DNA of 32,882 nt from an uncultured Phycisphaerales bacterium (GTDB lineage Bacteria > Planctomycetota > Phycisphaerae > WQYP01): assembly GCA_903868035.1 (NCBI GenBank), contig CAIPTQ010000292.1, forward strand, positions 1 to 32,882, given 5' to 3'. Shown piece after piece: positions 9,578 through 18,146 of the stretch. The stretch's first letter is position 1; each line of letters opens with the position of its first letter. A program made the translations under genes and the position numbers. Below the pieces are notes generated by a model. It had not been told where the DNA came from. It made no database searches and was given only the letters and a program-made list of their open reading frames with translations.

Positions 9578-9598
9578 CACTGTCCACTGACAACTGCC
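9578..9598 (-). repeat. GTCAGTG-type heptads, reverse
   Basis: CACTGTC, CACTGAC and AACTGCC in a row are the complements of GACAGTG, GTCAGTG and GGCAGTT. This is the same heptad family as at 15344-15371 and 29064-29091. Confidence 0.5.
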
Positions 9599-9704
9599 CA
9601 CTTCTCAGGGGCAGATTTGACGCGTAATGGTGCGGTCGGTGATTTTCTGGTCAACTGTCTGGGTGGTCGCGCAAGGTTGCCTGTGATATTTTCCTGGCAA
9701 GTGT

Positions 9705-9843
9705 TCTGAAATTTCAAATATCTCAAATCTCAAATCTCAAATATCTCAAATCTCAAATCTGAAATCTGAAATCTCAAATTCCTCATGCCCGTCTCTGCGC
9801 CCTCTGTGCCCTCGGCGTTCTCGGTGTCAAAATCGTCGTGCCG
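9705..9843 (+). repeat. Heptad array 3 with shared GC-rich tail
   Basis: Degenerate TCAAATC/TGAAATC units from 9705 to 9780, then the same tail as at 8131-8184 with about ten extra bases that add one 9-base unit. Arrays 2 and 3 are direct repeats flanking the HD-GYP gene. Confidence 0.8.
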
Positions 9844-9892
9844 TCGTGGTTACGTTTGGTCGCCGTCATCCGAAACGCCCACTCCTCCCTCC

Positions 9893-12034
9893 TCACTTCA
9901 CCTTCACACTCACCGTATACACGCTATACCCCTCCGCATGCACAAACTCCAGCTTCAGCGTGTCCATCCCCGCCGCCGCCGGAAAACTCCCGTCCCCCGT
10001 CGTCCGCGGCTTGACCGCCACCCGGCTCTCCCCCTGCGCCAGCTCCTTCGCCCCCGCCAGCGCCTGCCACCGGCACGTCAGCTCGCTCAGGTCCGTGAAC
10101 GAATACCGGTTCTGCAGCGGCACCACGCACTTGCCGTTCGCCGCCGTCACCTCGCTGGCGCTCGTGTTGATCGGGGCCATCGCCGTCTTCAACATGTTGT
10201 ACATGGGTTGGATCTTCCGGTCCGCCGACACCGGGCCTTGCCCGCCCGAGGCGCGGTAGCCCGTGGTCCGGTCGTTCGTCCGCGCCCCCGGCGCGTTGGT
10301 GCCCCACCGCTCCGGGAACTTGTCGAACATGCCCTGGGCCTGCCATTCCCAGAGAAAGGCGCCCACGATCGCGTCGCTGGACCAGATGAACGCCCAGTTG
10401 TCATTCAGCGTCTTGCTGTCCCCCGCGCCATACTCGGTCAAAATCGCCGGGCAGCGCGCGCGGTTGGGACTCGCCGCCAGGCTCTTGAGGGACTGGCCCT
10501 GGTTTTGCACGCGGCCGTTCACCGCCGGGCGCTCCTCCACGGTGGGCGTGGGATATATATGGTAATCCTCAAAGTCCGACCGGCGGTTCTGCCCCAGGTT
10601 CGCCTGCGAGATGTACGCCAGGCGCGTCGGATCGTTGGCCTTCGCGTAGTCGAACTCCGCCTGGTTGTTCACCCCGTAGCTGCTTTCGTTGCCGCAGCTC
10701 CACACCACCACGCTCGCCCGGTTCTTGTCCCGCGCCAGCGTCTCCTTCGAGCGGAAGGTGTACGCCCACGTCCGCGTGGCATTGTTGATCTCGCTGGCCA
10801 CCCAGCAGGATGGGATTTCATCCAGCACATAGAACCCCGCCTAGTCGCACAGCTCCATAAACCGCTCCGCGTGGTTGTAGTGGCTCGTGCGCACGGCATT
10901 GATGTTGCACGCCTTCATCAGCTTGACATCCGTTTGCCAGCATTCTTCGTTCAGGGCGTGGCCGAACGGCGAGTATTCCTCATGCCGGTTGGTCCCCGCG
11001 AATTTCACCGGCACCCCGTTCACCTCGAATACGCCATTCTTCAGCTCCACCTTCCTGAACCCGATCCGCTCCTCCACCCGCTCCACCGTCTTGGTCCCGT
11101 CCGACAACCGATAGAACACGTAGTACAAATTCGGCTTCTCCGCCGACCACAGCTTGGGCCCCATCACGGGCGCCGCCAGCGCCACCGTCGCCGTGCCGTC
11201 CGCCCCGATGTCCCCCGCCTGGCTCATCGCCGGCGCCGCCGCCTTCGTGCCGTCCAGGTTGTACAGCTCCCCGCTCACCGTGAAATGCGCCCCCGCCGTC
11301 CCCGCCACCTTCACCGTGGACTTCAGCGTCGCGTCCTTGTACTGCGCGTCCAGGTCCGTCACCACCGTCACATCCCGCACATGCAACGGCGGCAGGGCCA
11401 GCAGATACGTCTCGCGATAAATGCCCCCCAGGCACCAGAAGTCCCCATGGTCCAATGTCGCCGACGACGTGTTCTTGTACAGCCGCACCGCCATGACATT
11501 CCGCTGCCCCGGCTTGAGCGCCTTGGTCACGTCAATGTCAAACGCCGTAAAGCCGCTCTCGTGATACCCGCACCGCTCCCCGTTCACAAACACTTCCGCC
11601 CCGTCATACGCCCCGTCAAAATGCCACAGCACGGTCTGCCCCGCAAACGACGCCGGCACATCCACCGCCCGCCGATACAACCCGATGTCCTTCGACGTCG
11701 CCGGCCGCTCCTGATACGTCATCATCGAGAAGCCCTCGATCTCCCACTTCGCCGGCACCGGTATGGTCTTCCAGTCCGCGTCCGAGGCCGTGGGTGCCGC
11801 AAAGTCCGGCACCGCCGTGTCCGCCGGCAACTCCCCCCGCACCGCCGGACTCACCCCCTGCTCCAGCTTGAACTTCCACGTCCCCGTCAGCGGCAGCACC
11901 GCCGGATTCCCCGGCCGCAGCATGTCCACCGCCACCGGCGCATCCCCCGCCACCGGCACCGGCACCATCACCCCCAATGCCGAAGCCGACAAAAACCAAC
12001 CCGCCACAACCGAAAAATATACGTGCTTGCGCAT
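9893..12034 (-). pseudogene. GH2 beta-galactosidase, interrupted by amber codon
   Basis: Read on the minus strand from ATG at 12034 (GAGGAGG site seven bases upstream) with a signal peptide ending about residue 30. The sugar-binding jelly roll (RRAVDVPASF, GAYDGAEVFVNGE, GGIYRETYLLALP), the Ig-like domain and the start of the TIM barrel (GTNRHEE, NAVRTSHY) follow. Codon 398 is TAG (10841-10843). The frame then continues uninterrupted to 9893 with VVWSCGNES (predicted acid/base Glu450) and ILTEYG (predicted nucleophile Glu534). The full length would be 713 codons, near family size. The expected residue after LCD is often Glu, so a single GAG to TAG change explains it. The protein ending at residue 397 lacks both catalytic acids. 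Family role: periplasmic or secreted hydrolysis of beta-linked sugars. TAG is an ordinary stop elsewhere here (accD, the gene ending at 21652), so recoding is unlikely. Confidence 0.88.
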
Positions 12035-12241
12035 GCCCAGACCTCCTCAGAAATGAATGGAGAAAAGAGGTGCTTGCGCATCAAAACGCACAAGTTGGAG
12101 TATTCTTGCCCGCTGTTGCGAAAACCAGCAAAATGCAAAAATAATCAAACATGTCGAAGATGCAAAGAAATATCTTAAATTTGCCGCAATTTTATTTCAG
12201 GAATTGATGATTATAAGTAGTGGCACAGGGTATCACCGCGG
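12035..12241. other. Spacer between accD 3' end and GH2 5' end
   Basis: About 200 AT-rich bases downstream of accD and upstream of the GH2 gene, both on the minus strand. A TATAAT box reads on the minus strand at 12210-12215 without a convincing -35. The 66-codon plus-strand frame here lacks family or codon support. Confidence 0.5.
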
Positions 12242-13093
12242 CTATTTTCCGCAATAGTCAATAACCCGCGCGATGTCGCTCCGCAGCTCCTGCCGCGCCA
12301 CGATCCGATCGATAAACCCTTTCTCCAGCAGGAATTCCGCCGTTTGGAACCCCTCCGGCAGCTCCGCCCGGATCGTATTGGCTATCACCCGCGGCCCCGC
12401 AAACCCAATCAGCGCCTTGGGCTCCGCGAAAATCACATCCCCCAGCATCGCAAACGAAGCCGTCGTCCCGCCATAAGTCGGGTCAGATAATACACTTATG
12501 AACAATCCCCCCGCCTCGTCAAACCGCGCCAACGCCGCCGATGTCTTCGCCATCTGCATCAACGAAATCGTCGATTCCTGCATCCGTGCCCCCCCCGAAC
12601 AACTCACCAAAACCATAGGCAAATTCTCCCGCGTCGCCCGCTCCACCGCCCGCGTAATCTTCTCCCCCACCACCGCCCCCATCGACCCGGCCATGAACGC
12701 AAAATCCATCACCGCCAGCATCACCGGCCGCCCTTTGACAAACGCCCGCCCCGCCCGCAAACCATCGTTATTTCCCGTCTTTTTCTGCTCATCCGCCAGC
12801 CGTTGGGCGTACGATTTCTTGTCCGTGAACTGCAAAATGTCCCGTGGCGCAAGGGTTTGGTCCATCTCCTCGAACGACCCCGGGTCCACAAGCATGTCAA
12901 TACGTTCCTGGGCATCCACCCGGAAATGATGCCGGCAGTCCGGGCAGGAATGATTCTGCTCCTGCATGGTCTTGCGGTAGATCATCTCCCCGCACGCCGG
13001 ACATTTGAGCCACAGGCCCTCCGGCACATCCACATTCCGGCGCGGGGCCGCGACGTGTTCCCACGCGGCGGGTAGTTTCTGCAATTGCGCCAT
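12242..13093 (-). CDS. accD: Acetyl-CoA carboxylase carboxyltransferase, beta subunit
   Basis: 283 residues. It transfers carboxyl from carboxybiotin to acetyl-CoA, giving malonyl-CoA, the committed step of fatty acid synthesis; it acts in the cytoplasm as a heterotetramer with AccA. The N-terminal zinc ribbon has Cys31-x2-Cys34 and Cys50-x2-Cys53. The crotonase-type core carries GSMGAVVGEKITRA, SCSGGARMQES, SVLSDPTYGG and GFAGPRVI, all typical of AccD. A GTG start at 13144 is possible, but the ATG at 13093 has an AAGGA site and gives the usual family length and the usual short lead before the zinc ribbon. It stands alone, with its own promoter (13226-13254). accA and the biotin carrier genes are not in this window. 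Confidence 0.95.
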   Translation of the reverse strand: MAQLQKLPAAWEHVAAPRRNVDVPEGLWLKCPACGEMIYRKTMQEQNHSCPDCRHHFRVDAQERIDMLVDPGSFEEMDQTLAPRDILQFTDKKSYAQRLADEQKKTGNNDGLRAGRAFVKGRPVMLAVMDFAFMAGSMGAVVGEKITRAVERATRENLPMVLVSCSGGARMQESTISLMQMAKTSAALARFDEAGGLFISVLSDPTYGGTTASFAMLGDVIFAEPKALIGFAGPRVIANTIRAELPEGFQTAEFLLEKGFIDRIVARQELRSDIARVIDYCGK

Positions 13094-13225
13094 GGTTTGC
13101 GTCCTTTTGGATGCAGTCGCAAGACCCCAACTAACGTTTGCCACGCGCCCATGTCAAACCCAACAGCGCGCCTCGCCCGGCAACCGCCCCGCGGAATGTC
13201 CGCGGGAAGGGAAACGAACAGGTTC

Positions 13226-13254
13226 ACAATACCCAAACACTCGCAGTTGGTCAA
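13226..13254 (-). promoter_or_regulatory. Promoter for accD
   Basis: On the minus strand TTGACC (13254-13249), a 17-base spacer, then TATTGT (13231-13226), about 130 bases upstream of the accD ATG. Good match in both boxes and spacing; called by eye. Confidence 0.6.
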
Positions 13255-13339
13255 TGTTGCAAGAACCCATCTTTTGGACCGACCGGGTTGGCGCTCCTGC
13301 CAACGGGTTATTATCGGCACATGAATTGTTAATGATGCA

Positions 13340-13367
13340 TTGATTCCGTGTTTTCGCCGATTATATT
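13340..13367 (+). promoter_or_regulatory. Promoter for the lipoprotein pair
   Basis: TTGATT (13340-13345), a 16-base spacer, then TATATT (13362-13367), about 110 bases upstream of the ATG at 13479. Called by eye. Confidence 0.5.
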
Positions 13368-13478
13368 CACTGTTACGAATTAGCGGCTTTTCTTCCAGAT
13401 CATCGCGTTTTCTTGGCATGACTAACGTCCGATGAGTACGATGATCTGATAAGCCACACTATTCAGGAGGTATCGAAT

Positions 13479-14867
13479 ATGAAATGGCATGTGCTTGCGG
13501 CGGCGATTTTTGCCGGAACCCTTTCGCTTATTGTGGGATGCACGACGGCCGTCCCCACGGTGGCGGTGCCCGCCGCCAATGATCCTTTGGCTTATCGGCC
13601 CATCGCCGAACCCAAGCCCCTGCCGCCGGTGGGCTATATTCCCGGCGGCGTGCAGCCGGTCACACCCTTCCCAGGTGCGCAACCCACGGCCATGCCCGGC
13701 GGCATGGTGCCTGCCGGCACGCCGCTGGTCGGCGCCAGCCCCAGCATCCGCAACGAGGACGCGTTTGTCGCGGCCTACGCCAAGCGCAGCCCGCGCATGA
13801 TGATCTTCGTCAACCGCACCATCCAGGGCGATCCGCTGCCCCGGGACGGCATGGAGGAAGTGTTCCGCGTCGAGAAGGTGCAGTCGGCAACGGGCGCGGT
13901 GGCCGTCAACAACACCAGTTCGCTCACCGGGTCGGGCCAGTCAACCTCGGCGTCGGTCTATGGCAGCAGCGCCTCCAACACCAACATCAACCGCACGGAT
14001 TCCAGCGGCTTCACCAGCGGCGGGCCGGCGACCTACACCAGCAGCACGATTGTGAAGCGGCCCACGGACAAGGTCGATGTTTTCGGCGCCACCCCCGACG
14101 ATTACCAGATGATCGAAGCGTCGATCGTGCGGTACTTTGACAACTCGGGCAAGGTGCGCGTGCAGGATTCGGAGGCCGCCCGCGCCAAGCTCACCCGCGA
14201 GCAAATCCTCCGCCTGGAGAACAGCGATCCGGCGGCCAGCCGGCTGCTGGCCACGGAATTGCAGGCCGACGTGCTGGTGCGCGTGACGGCCAAGCCCACG
14301 ACGCAGGCCACCGGCGGGGCGGCGATCCGCCTGATGGCCAAGGCCGTGGCGACGACCGACGCCCGCAATTTGGGCACGGCGTTTGTGGACATGCCCCTGC
14401 CGATGACCAAGACGAATATTAATGTGTTTACCCGTTATCTGTCGGAGGAACTGATGGGGCAGATGGCCCAGAAGTGGTCGCTGCCAGCGGAGTATGATCC
14501 GGTGGAGATCCGGATATACAAGGCCGCGGCAGTGGACGATTCGCTGAAGATCAAGGACTGGCTGACCAAAACGCCGGGCGTCAAGAGCGTGCGGGTCAAC
14601 AGCGCCACGGGGGGCACGGCGACGAGCTACGCCTCGATGGCGGTGGGCTATGCCGGCGCCCCGGAGGATTTGTACGGCGATTTGAAGGCGGGCATCGGCC
14701 TGAGCCAGGGGCTCAAGGCGGTGGACCTGTCGAACATGACGATCAGCCTGGAAATCACGGGTCCGATGAATTTGCAGGTCACGACGACGCGGCGGGTGGA
14801 GAGCACTACGACGGTGACGGAGGAACGGCGGGTGGAGCCGATCAATCCGTCGCCGCCGCAGCCGTAA
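13479..14867 (+). CDS. LpoB/CsgG-like lipoprotein
   Basis: 462 residues with an AGGAGGT site eight bases before the ATG. Residues 1-20 are a lipoprotein signal with lipobox IVGC (Cys21). A Pro-rich linker follows, then PRMMIFVNRTIQGDPLP and, from about residue 205, DDYQMIEASIVRYF, SGKVRVQDSEAARAKL, LATELQADVLVRVTAKP and AIRLMAKAVATTDARNLG. This order (strand, 'overdue' element such as VRVQDSEAARA, then A-DVLVRV and a strand on the secreted quantity) is like LpoB/CsgG lipoproteins. In E. coli lpoB lies next to ycfL; here the next gene is a YcfL-like (DUF1425) lipoprotein, which supports the reading. LpoB activates a penicillin-binding protein from the outer membrane. About 100 extra residues at the C-terminus (from about 345) are not explained by that family. 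Function is inferred. Confidence 0.7.
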   Translation: MKWHVLAAAIFAGTLSLIVGCTTAVPTVAVPAANDPLAYRPIAEPKPLPPVGYIPGGVQPVTPFPGAQPTAMPGGMVPAGTPLVGASPSIRNEDAFVAAYAKRSPRMMIFVNRTIQGDPLPRDGMEEVFRVEKVQSATGAVAVNNTSSLTGSGQSTSASVYGSSASNTNINRTDSSGFTSGGPATYTSSTIVKRPTDKVDVFGATPDDYQMIEASIVRYFDNSGKVRVQDSEAARAKLTREQILRLENSDPAASRLLATELQADVLVRVTAKPTTQATGGAAIRLMAKAVATTDARNLGTAFVDMPLPMTKTNINVFTRYLSEELMGQMAQKWSLPAEYDPVEIRIYKAAAVDDSLKIKDWLTKTPGVKSVRVNSATGGTATSYASMAVGYAGAPEDLYGDLKAGIGLSQGLKAVDLSNMTISLEITGPMNLQVTTTRRVESTTTVTEERRVEPINPSPPQP

Positions 14868-14940
14868 GGTGTTATTTCTGGTTATTTTTCAGCGTAATTT
14901 AGGTAAATTTCTTGCAGATTTGGTTATTTGGAGTAAAACG

Positions 14941-15336
14941 ATGAAAAAGCTGTTCGCCATGGGATTTATGTCGCTGAGCCTGCTGGCGGCCGGATGCGAC
15001 GGGCCGATTCCGGCCTGGCAAGACCCCAACTCGCCGCTACAAGTGAGCCTGACGGGCTATGGGTTGCAGGACAAAATTCGCGTGGTGGTGCCCAAGCCCG
15101 AACGCGTGGGCGCCGGCCAGTTGAAGGTGACAATACAGGTCGCGAACCGCACAAACAGCGAGCTGACGGTGGACTATAAATATTCGTTCACCGACAAGTA
15201 TGGCACGCCGGTGGAGAATTCAAACATCGGCTGGGAGGGGGAGCGCATCTCGCCGCGCGGCTACCAGACGATCACGTTCACGAGCATGTCGGCGGCGGCG
15301 GAGGATTTCCGCGTGCAGTTGCGGCCGGGAAGTTAG
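14941..15336 (+). CDS. YcfL-like (DUF1425) lipoprotein
   Basis: 131 residues. The ATG at 14941 was chosen because it has a TTGGAG site seven bases upstream and begins a lipoprotein signal, MKKLFAMGF to LLAAGC (Cys19). The mature part is one beta-sandwich: SPLQVSLTGYGLQDKI, QLKVTIQVANRTNSEL, VDYKYSFTDKYGTPVE, ISPRGYQTITFTS and DFRVQLRPG. These match the DUF1425/YcfL pattern, with the YRFRWFD-like strand and the conserved ending in which a residue pair such as DFR precedes the last strand. It lies 73 bases after the LpoB-like gene and is followed by a terminator at 15408, so the pair is probably one operon. Role in the envelope; partner uncertain. Confidence 0.75.
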   Translation: MKKLFAMGFMSLSLLAAGCDGPIPAWQDPNSPLQVSLTGYGLQDKIRVVVPKPERVGAGQLKVTIQVANRTNSELTVDYKYSFTDKYGTPVENSNIGWEGERISPRGYQTITFTSMSAAAEDFRVQLRPGS

Positions 15337-15343
15337 TTAGTTT

Positions 15344-15371
15344 GTCAGTGGTCAGTGGTCAGTGGTCAGTG
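15344..15371 (+). repeat. Four exact GTCAGTG heptads
   Basis: Four perfect tandem copies of GTCAGTG just after the stop codon of the YcfL-like gene. A related four-copy array lies at 29064-29091 and a reverse three-copy one at 9578-9598. Confidence 0.85.
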
Positions 15372-15407
15372 GGCGGAAGAGATATACGCGATGCGGAGAT
15401 TATTTTG

Positions 15408-15438
15408 GCGGTCGCCCTTGGGGCGGCCGCTTTTTTTT
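15408..15438 (+). terminator. Rho-independent terminator
   Basis: Stem GCGGTCGCC/GGCGGCCGC (one G-U wobble) with a five-base loop, then eight T residues. It ends the lipoprotein operon and separates it from the aspartyl-protease-like gene. Confidence 0.85.
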
Positions 15439-15600
15439 AAGGGGCGGGAACGGCATGGTTTTGCGGCTTTTGCCGTCATGTTTGCGAATGCGCGATTAAT
15501 CTATTTTTTTATCGGGATTTGGGGGTATTCTGTATTCATCCCTTGGCGTTTGACACAACAATTCCAGAAGCGTGCCAAGCGGGGCGAATTGGAGGCCTTT

Positions 15601-17337
15601 ATGTCCAGGCAGGCGCGTGCCGGCGCGTTATCGTTGGCTTGCGTGTTGGCGATTTGGCAGAGCGCGCGGGGCGTGGACCTGCAGGATGCCGCCACGGGCC
15701 ATGCCGTCGAGGCGGCGGCCGCGGATCAGCCACAAATCAACGCGATCATATATGTCGGCAACAACACCCAGCCGGCGTCCGCGACGGTGGACGTGTTCAA
15801 CTGGGACGACTGGGCAAACGGCACAACCACCACCGGGCAGGTGTTCAACATCACCGGCTACTTTGACACGGGGGCCAGCAGCATCCTGCTGTCCGACACC
15901 ACCGCCAATTCGCTGGGAATTCCCGCCAGCAACACCCTCTATAGCGACGTGGGGGTGTTGGGCTCGGATATGTTTGCCGTATCGCAGGAAGTCCGCGTCG
16001 GCATCGCCAATTACAACTACACCCGCACCGACCTGGATGTTTTCAACACCGACGGGACCGCCAACACCACCCCCTACACGTTGGTGCAGAACCCGGTGAA
16101 CCCCGCCACCAACAACGTGCGCCTGCAAATCGGCCCGATAGCGCATCAGATTGTGCAAAATCCAGTGGTGGGCCAGACCGGTGAACTCTCGGATGCAATC
16201 AATAAAGCGCTGCAGGATCTCGGTTTAGGTTCACTCAAGGAGTTAAATGATCTTTTGGCCCTATTTGGCACAGACACCTTTGATTTGCCGAATAATCTTG
16301 ACGAAACGACGCAAATGATCGGCCAGCTCAACGCGACGGACGTCATCGGCATGCCGGCGATGAAGGGCAAGGTGGTGGTGATCGACCCGACGCGGGTGAA
16401 CAACCTGGGCGATTTTTTCGCGAACATCGACACCATCAACGACATGCCGGACGTTTTTCTGCATACCTACGTCTACGCGCCCAACACCCCTTACAACGCG
16501 TTGGCCAAGGACACGAACCCGGGCATCCCCACGACCAGCCACCACGTGAAGCTCTCGTACGCCTCCTTCGACCGTTTCATCCAGCTCACGTCCAGCAACG
16601 CGGACGCGCCGGTCGCGCCGACGCTGACGCATAATCCGTTCATCGGCACGGACCCCGTGGCGCTGCTGTTCCCCGATCCGCAGCACCCGGTGGAGAACGT
16701 GCCGGGGATCAGGATCACGCGGGGGACGTATGCGTCGGAAGGCAACTGGCTGCTGGACACGGGCGCCGTGGCCAGCATGATCTCCACGTTTCAGGCCGCG
16801 AATCTCCACGTCCACTACCTGGCCGGAACCTTCGGCACGGCCGCGCCGGTGCTCGTGGATGATTCGGGCACCCCGCTGACCGACCAGTTCACGCTGGCGA
16901 TCGGCGGCATCGGCGGGGATCCGGTCACGCTGGCGGGCTTCTTCCTGGATTCGCTGCTGCTGCGCACGATGGAAGGCACCAGCAGCGGCAACGATCAATT
17001 CAACATCCGCTTCCTGGGCGCGCCGGTGCTGGTCAACGACATCAGCCTGCAAGATCAGGCCACCGGCAAGATACTCACCCTCGACGGCATCTTCGGGATG
17101 AACTTCCTGATCTCCTCCACGCCCATCGACCAGAGCGATCCCTATGACCCGATGGCGGGGTTCGCCCCCGTGCAGGGCTACTTCGATTGGATCACGTTTG
17201 ATGAACCCGCCGGCATCCTGGGCCTGAACTTTGACCCGGCGCTGGGCCTGGACACGGCGACGCCCGAGCCGGGTTCGCTGGCGCTGCTGGCGGGGGGGAT
17301 GCTGGCGCTGCTGGGGCGGCGGCGGCGGGGGCGTTGA
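15601..17337 (+). CDS. Two-lobed aspartyl-protease-like PEP-CTERM protein
   Basis: 578 residues. The frame is open from 15355, but that stretch contains a terminator; the ATG at 15601 has a TTGGAGG site five bases upstream and starts a signal peptide (MSRQARAGALSLACVLAIW, cut near residue 24). Two active-site-like DTG motifs are present: ITGYFDTGASSILLS (Asp89) and WLLDTGAVASMIS (Asp386), each in the hydrophobic-hydrophobic-DTGA/S context of aspartic proteases and followed at a distance by Gly-rich strands such as DGIFGMNFLIS near the second lobe. The C-terminus is a PEP-CTERM signal, TPEPGSLALLAGGMLALLG plus RRRRGR. Known aspartic proteases need two such Asp residues, from two lobes or two subunits. 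Here the spacing (about 297 residues) is larger than in pepsin (about 180). It is probably an exported, surface-sorted protease or protease-like protein; activity is inferred. Confidence 0.78.
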   Translation: MSRQARAGALSLACVLAIWQSARGVDLQDAATGHAVEAAAADQPQINAIIYVGNNTQPASATVDVFNWDDWANGTTTTGQVFNITGYFDTGASSILLSDTTANSLGIPASNTLYSDVGVLGSDMFAVSQEVRVGIANYNYTRTDLDVFNTDGTANTTPYTLVQNPVNPATNNVRLQIGPIAHQIVQNPVVGQTGELSDAINKALQDLGLGSLKELNDLLALFGTDTFDLPNNLDETTQMIGQLNATDVIGMPAMKGKVVVIDPTRVNNLGDFFANIDTINDMPDVFLHTYVYAPNTPYNALAKDTNPGIPTTSHHVKLSYASFDRFIQLTSSNADAPVAPTLTHNPFIGTDPVALLFPDPQHPVENVPGIRITRGTYASEGNWLLDTGAVASMISTFQAANLHVHYLAGTFGTAAPVLVDDSGTPLTDQFTLAIGGIGGDPVTLAGFFLDSLLLRTMEGTSSGNDQFNIRFLGAPVLVNDISLQDQATGKILTLDGIFGMNFLISSTPIDQSDPYDPMAGFAPVQGYFDWITFDEPAGILGLNFDPALGLDTATPEPGSLALLAGGMLALLGRRRRGR

Positions 17338-17696
17338 TCCCCGGTGCCCGGACCGCAACTTAATTTCACCACGAACCATATATCATCAATCCGGTCCCGC
17401 AGCACTTGCCGTGTTGGACACAAATACACATGTATCCCGTCCAAGATGAACAGATTCCAAGCCGAGGAGCCAGATTCTCAGAGAGATGTGGCAACGGTGG
17501 TGTTAATCTCGCCGATTATGTATAAATCGTAGATTGGCGTGAAAACATGCTGGTCAATCCTGCAAGCGTATACCACCCGGTGGGTAAAACACAGGTGTCC
17601 ATTGTCGGTAACGAATCTTTCCATTGCATCCAAAATAGGAGCAAGCTACGATGCTCCTAAATTGGAAGCACCCCACCCGCCACGGACGGACCCAAA
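17338..17696. other. Intergenic region before the accessory island
   Basis: 359 bases. 17338-17620 holds no recognisable gene, terminator or repeat, and is less GC-rich than the flanks. The last 75 bases hold the promoter-operator cassette of the methyltransferase remnant. Confidence 0.6.
17624..17670 (+). promoter_or_regulatory. Promoter-operator cassette, copy 1
   Basis: TTGCAT (17624-17629), 17-base spacer, TACGAT (17647-17652). A palindrome AGGAGCA (17637-17643)/TGCTCCT (17652-17658) overlaps the spacer and -10, with a third half-site GGAAGCA at 17664-17670. The core AGCAAGCTAC and the whole layout recur at 19547-19593. Probable operator of the XRE protein encoded at 19266-19559; drives the methyltransferase remnant. 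Confidence 0.72.
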
Positions 17697-18146
17697 ATGA
17701 CCCTCGCCCCCACACGCCCCCCTCCTAAACGCAAATCACCCCGCTCGCTGCCCCTCACCACCGCCGAATTCTTCGCCGGCATCGGCCTCGTCCGCCTCGC
17801 CCTCCAACACCAAGGTTGGCAGGTCCTCTGGGCCAATGACATCGACCCCGACAAGGCCCAGATGTACCACGCCAACTTCGGCACCGAAGACCTCCACGTC
17901 GGCGACGTCCACCAGGTCCCCGCCGCCGCCATCCCCCCCTGCACCCTCTACACCGCCTCCTTCCCCTGTAACGACCTCTCCATCGCCGGGGCCATGGCCG
18001 GCCTCAACGGCAAGGAGTCCGGTGCCTTCTGGGGCCTCATCCAAATCCTCCGCGACAAGGGCGAAGATCCACCTGCGCCGCGCATCAAATTCTATTTCGA
18101 CAGGTCTTTTGCAGCGTGTGCAAGTTCGCGGGCGAATATCTCATAA
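17697..18146 (+). pseudogene. Truncated cytosine-5 DNA methyltransferase
   Basis: Only the N-terminal third of a Dcm-type C5 methyltransferase. Motif I FAGIGLVRLAL (residues 26-36, S-adenosylmethionine binding), NDID (motif II, 47-50), GD (69-70) and the catalytic loop SFPCNDLSIAG (motif IV, Cys91) are present, followed by FWGLIQILRDKGEDPP. Similarity ends near residue 127 (about 18078), just before the ENV motif would be expected. The frame then runs 20-odd codons into antisense of the next gene to a stop at 18146. Motifs VI, VIII, IX-X and the target-recognition domain are missing, so it cannot methylate DNA. The start lies 27 bases after the operator cassette. It is the natural partner of the HNH nuclease, XRE regulator and Vsr gene nearby; loss by a deletion that fused it to the DUF262 debris is inferred. 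Confidence 0.85.

Larger units (their letters stand above)
9539..9892. other. Repeat-filled intergenic region
   Basis: 354 bases between the 3' ends of two convergent damaged genes. It contains the hairpin element (9540-9562), three reverse-oriented GTCAGTG-type heptads (9578-9598), and a TCAAATC heptad array with tail (9705-9843). No gene or classical terminator was seen. Confidence 0.7.
13094..13478. other. Divergent promoter region accD / lpoB-like gene
   Basis: 385 bases between divergent genes. It holds an accD promoter on the minus strand (13226-13254), a plus-strand promoter (13340-13367), and a perfect 6-bp inverted repeat GTTGGC/GCCAAC at 13287-13304 that could be an operator. No coding region is supported. 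Confidence 0.6.

Noticed and set aside
10841..10843. Pyrrolysine or recoded amber codon in the GH2 gene
   Set aside because: TAG ends accD and the barrel gene in this window, and the position is commonly Glu in the family; a point mutation or error is simpler.
9785..12178. A plus-strand open frame of about 800 codons antisense to the GH2 gene
   Set aside because: Its product is an Arg/His/Pro-rich string typical of the antisense of a GC-rich gene; the GH2 motifs are clear on the other strand.
12057..12257. A 66-codon plus-strand gene between GH2 and accD
   Set aside because: No ribosome-binding site or family likeness; it overlaps the 3' end of accD.
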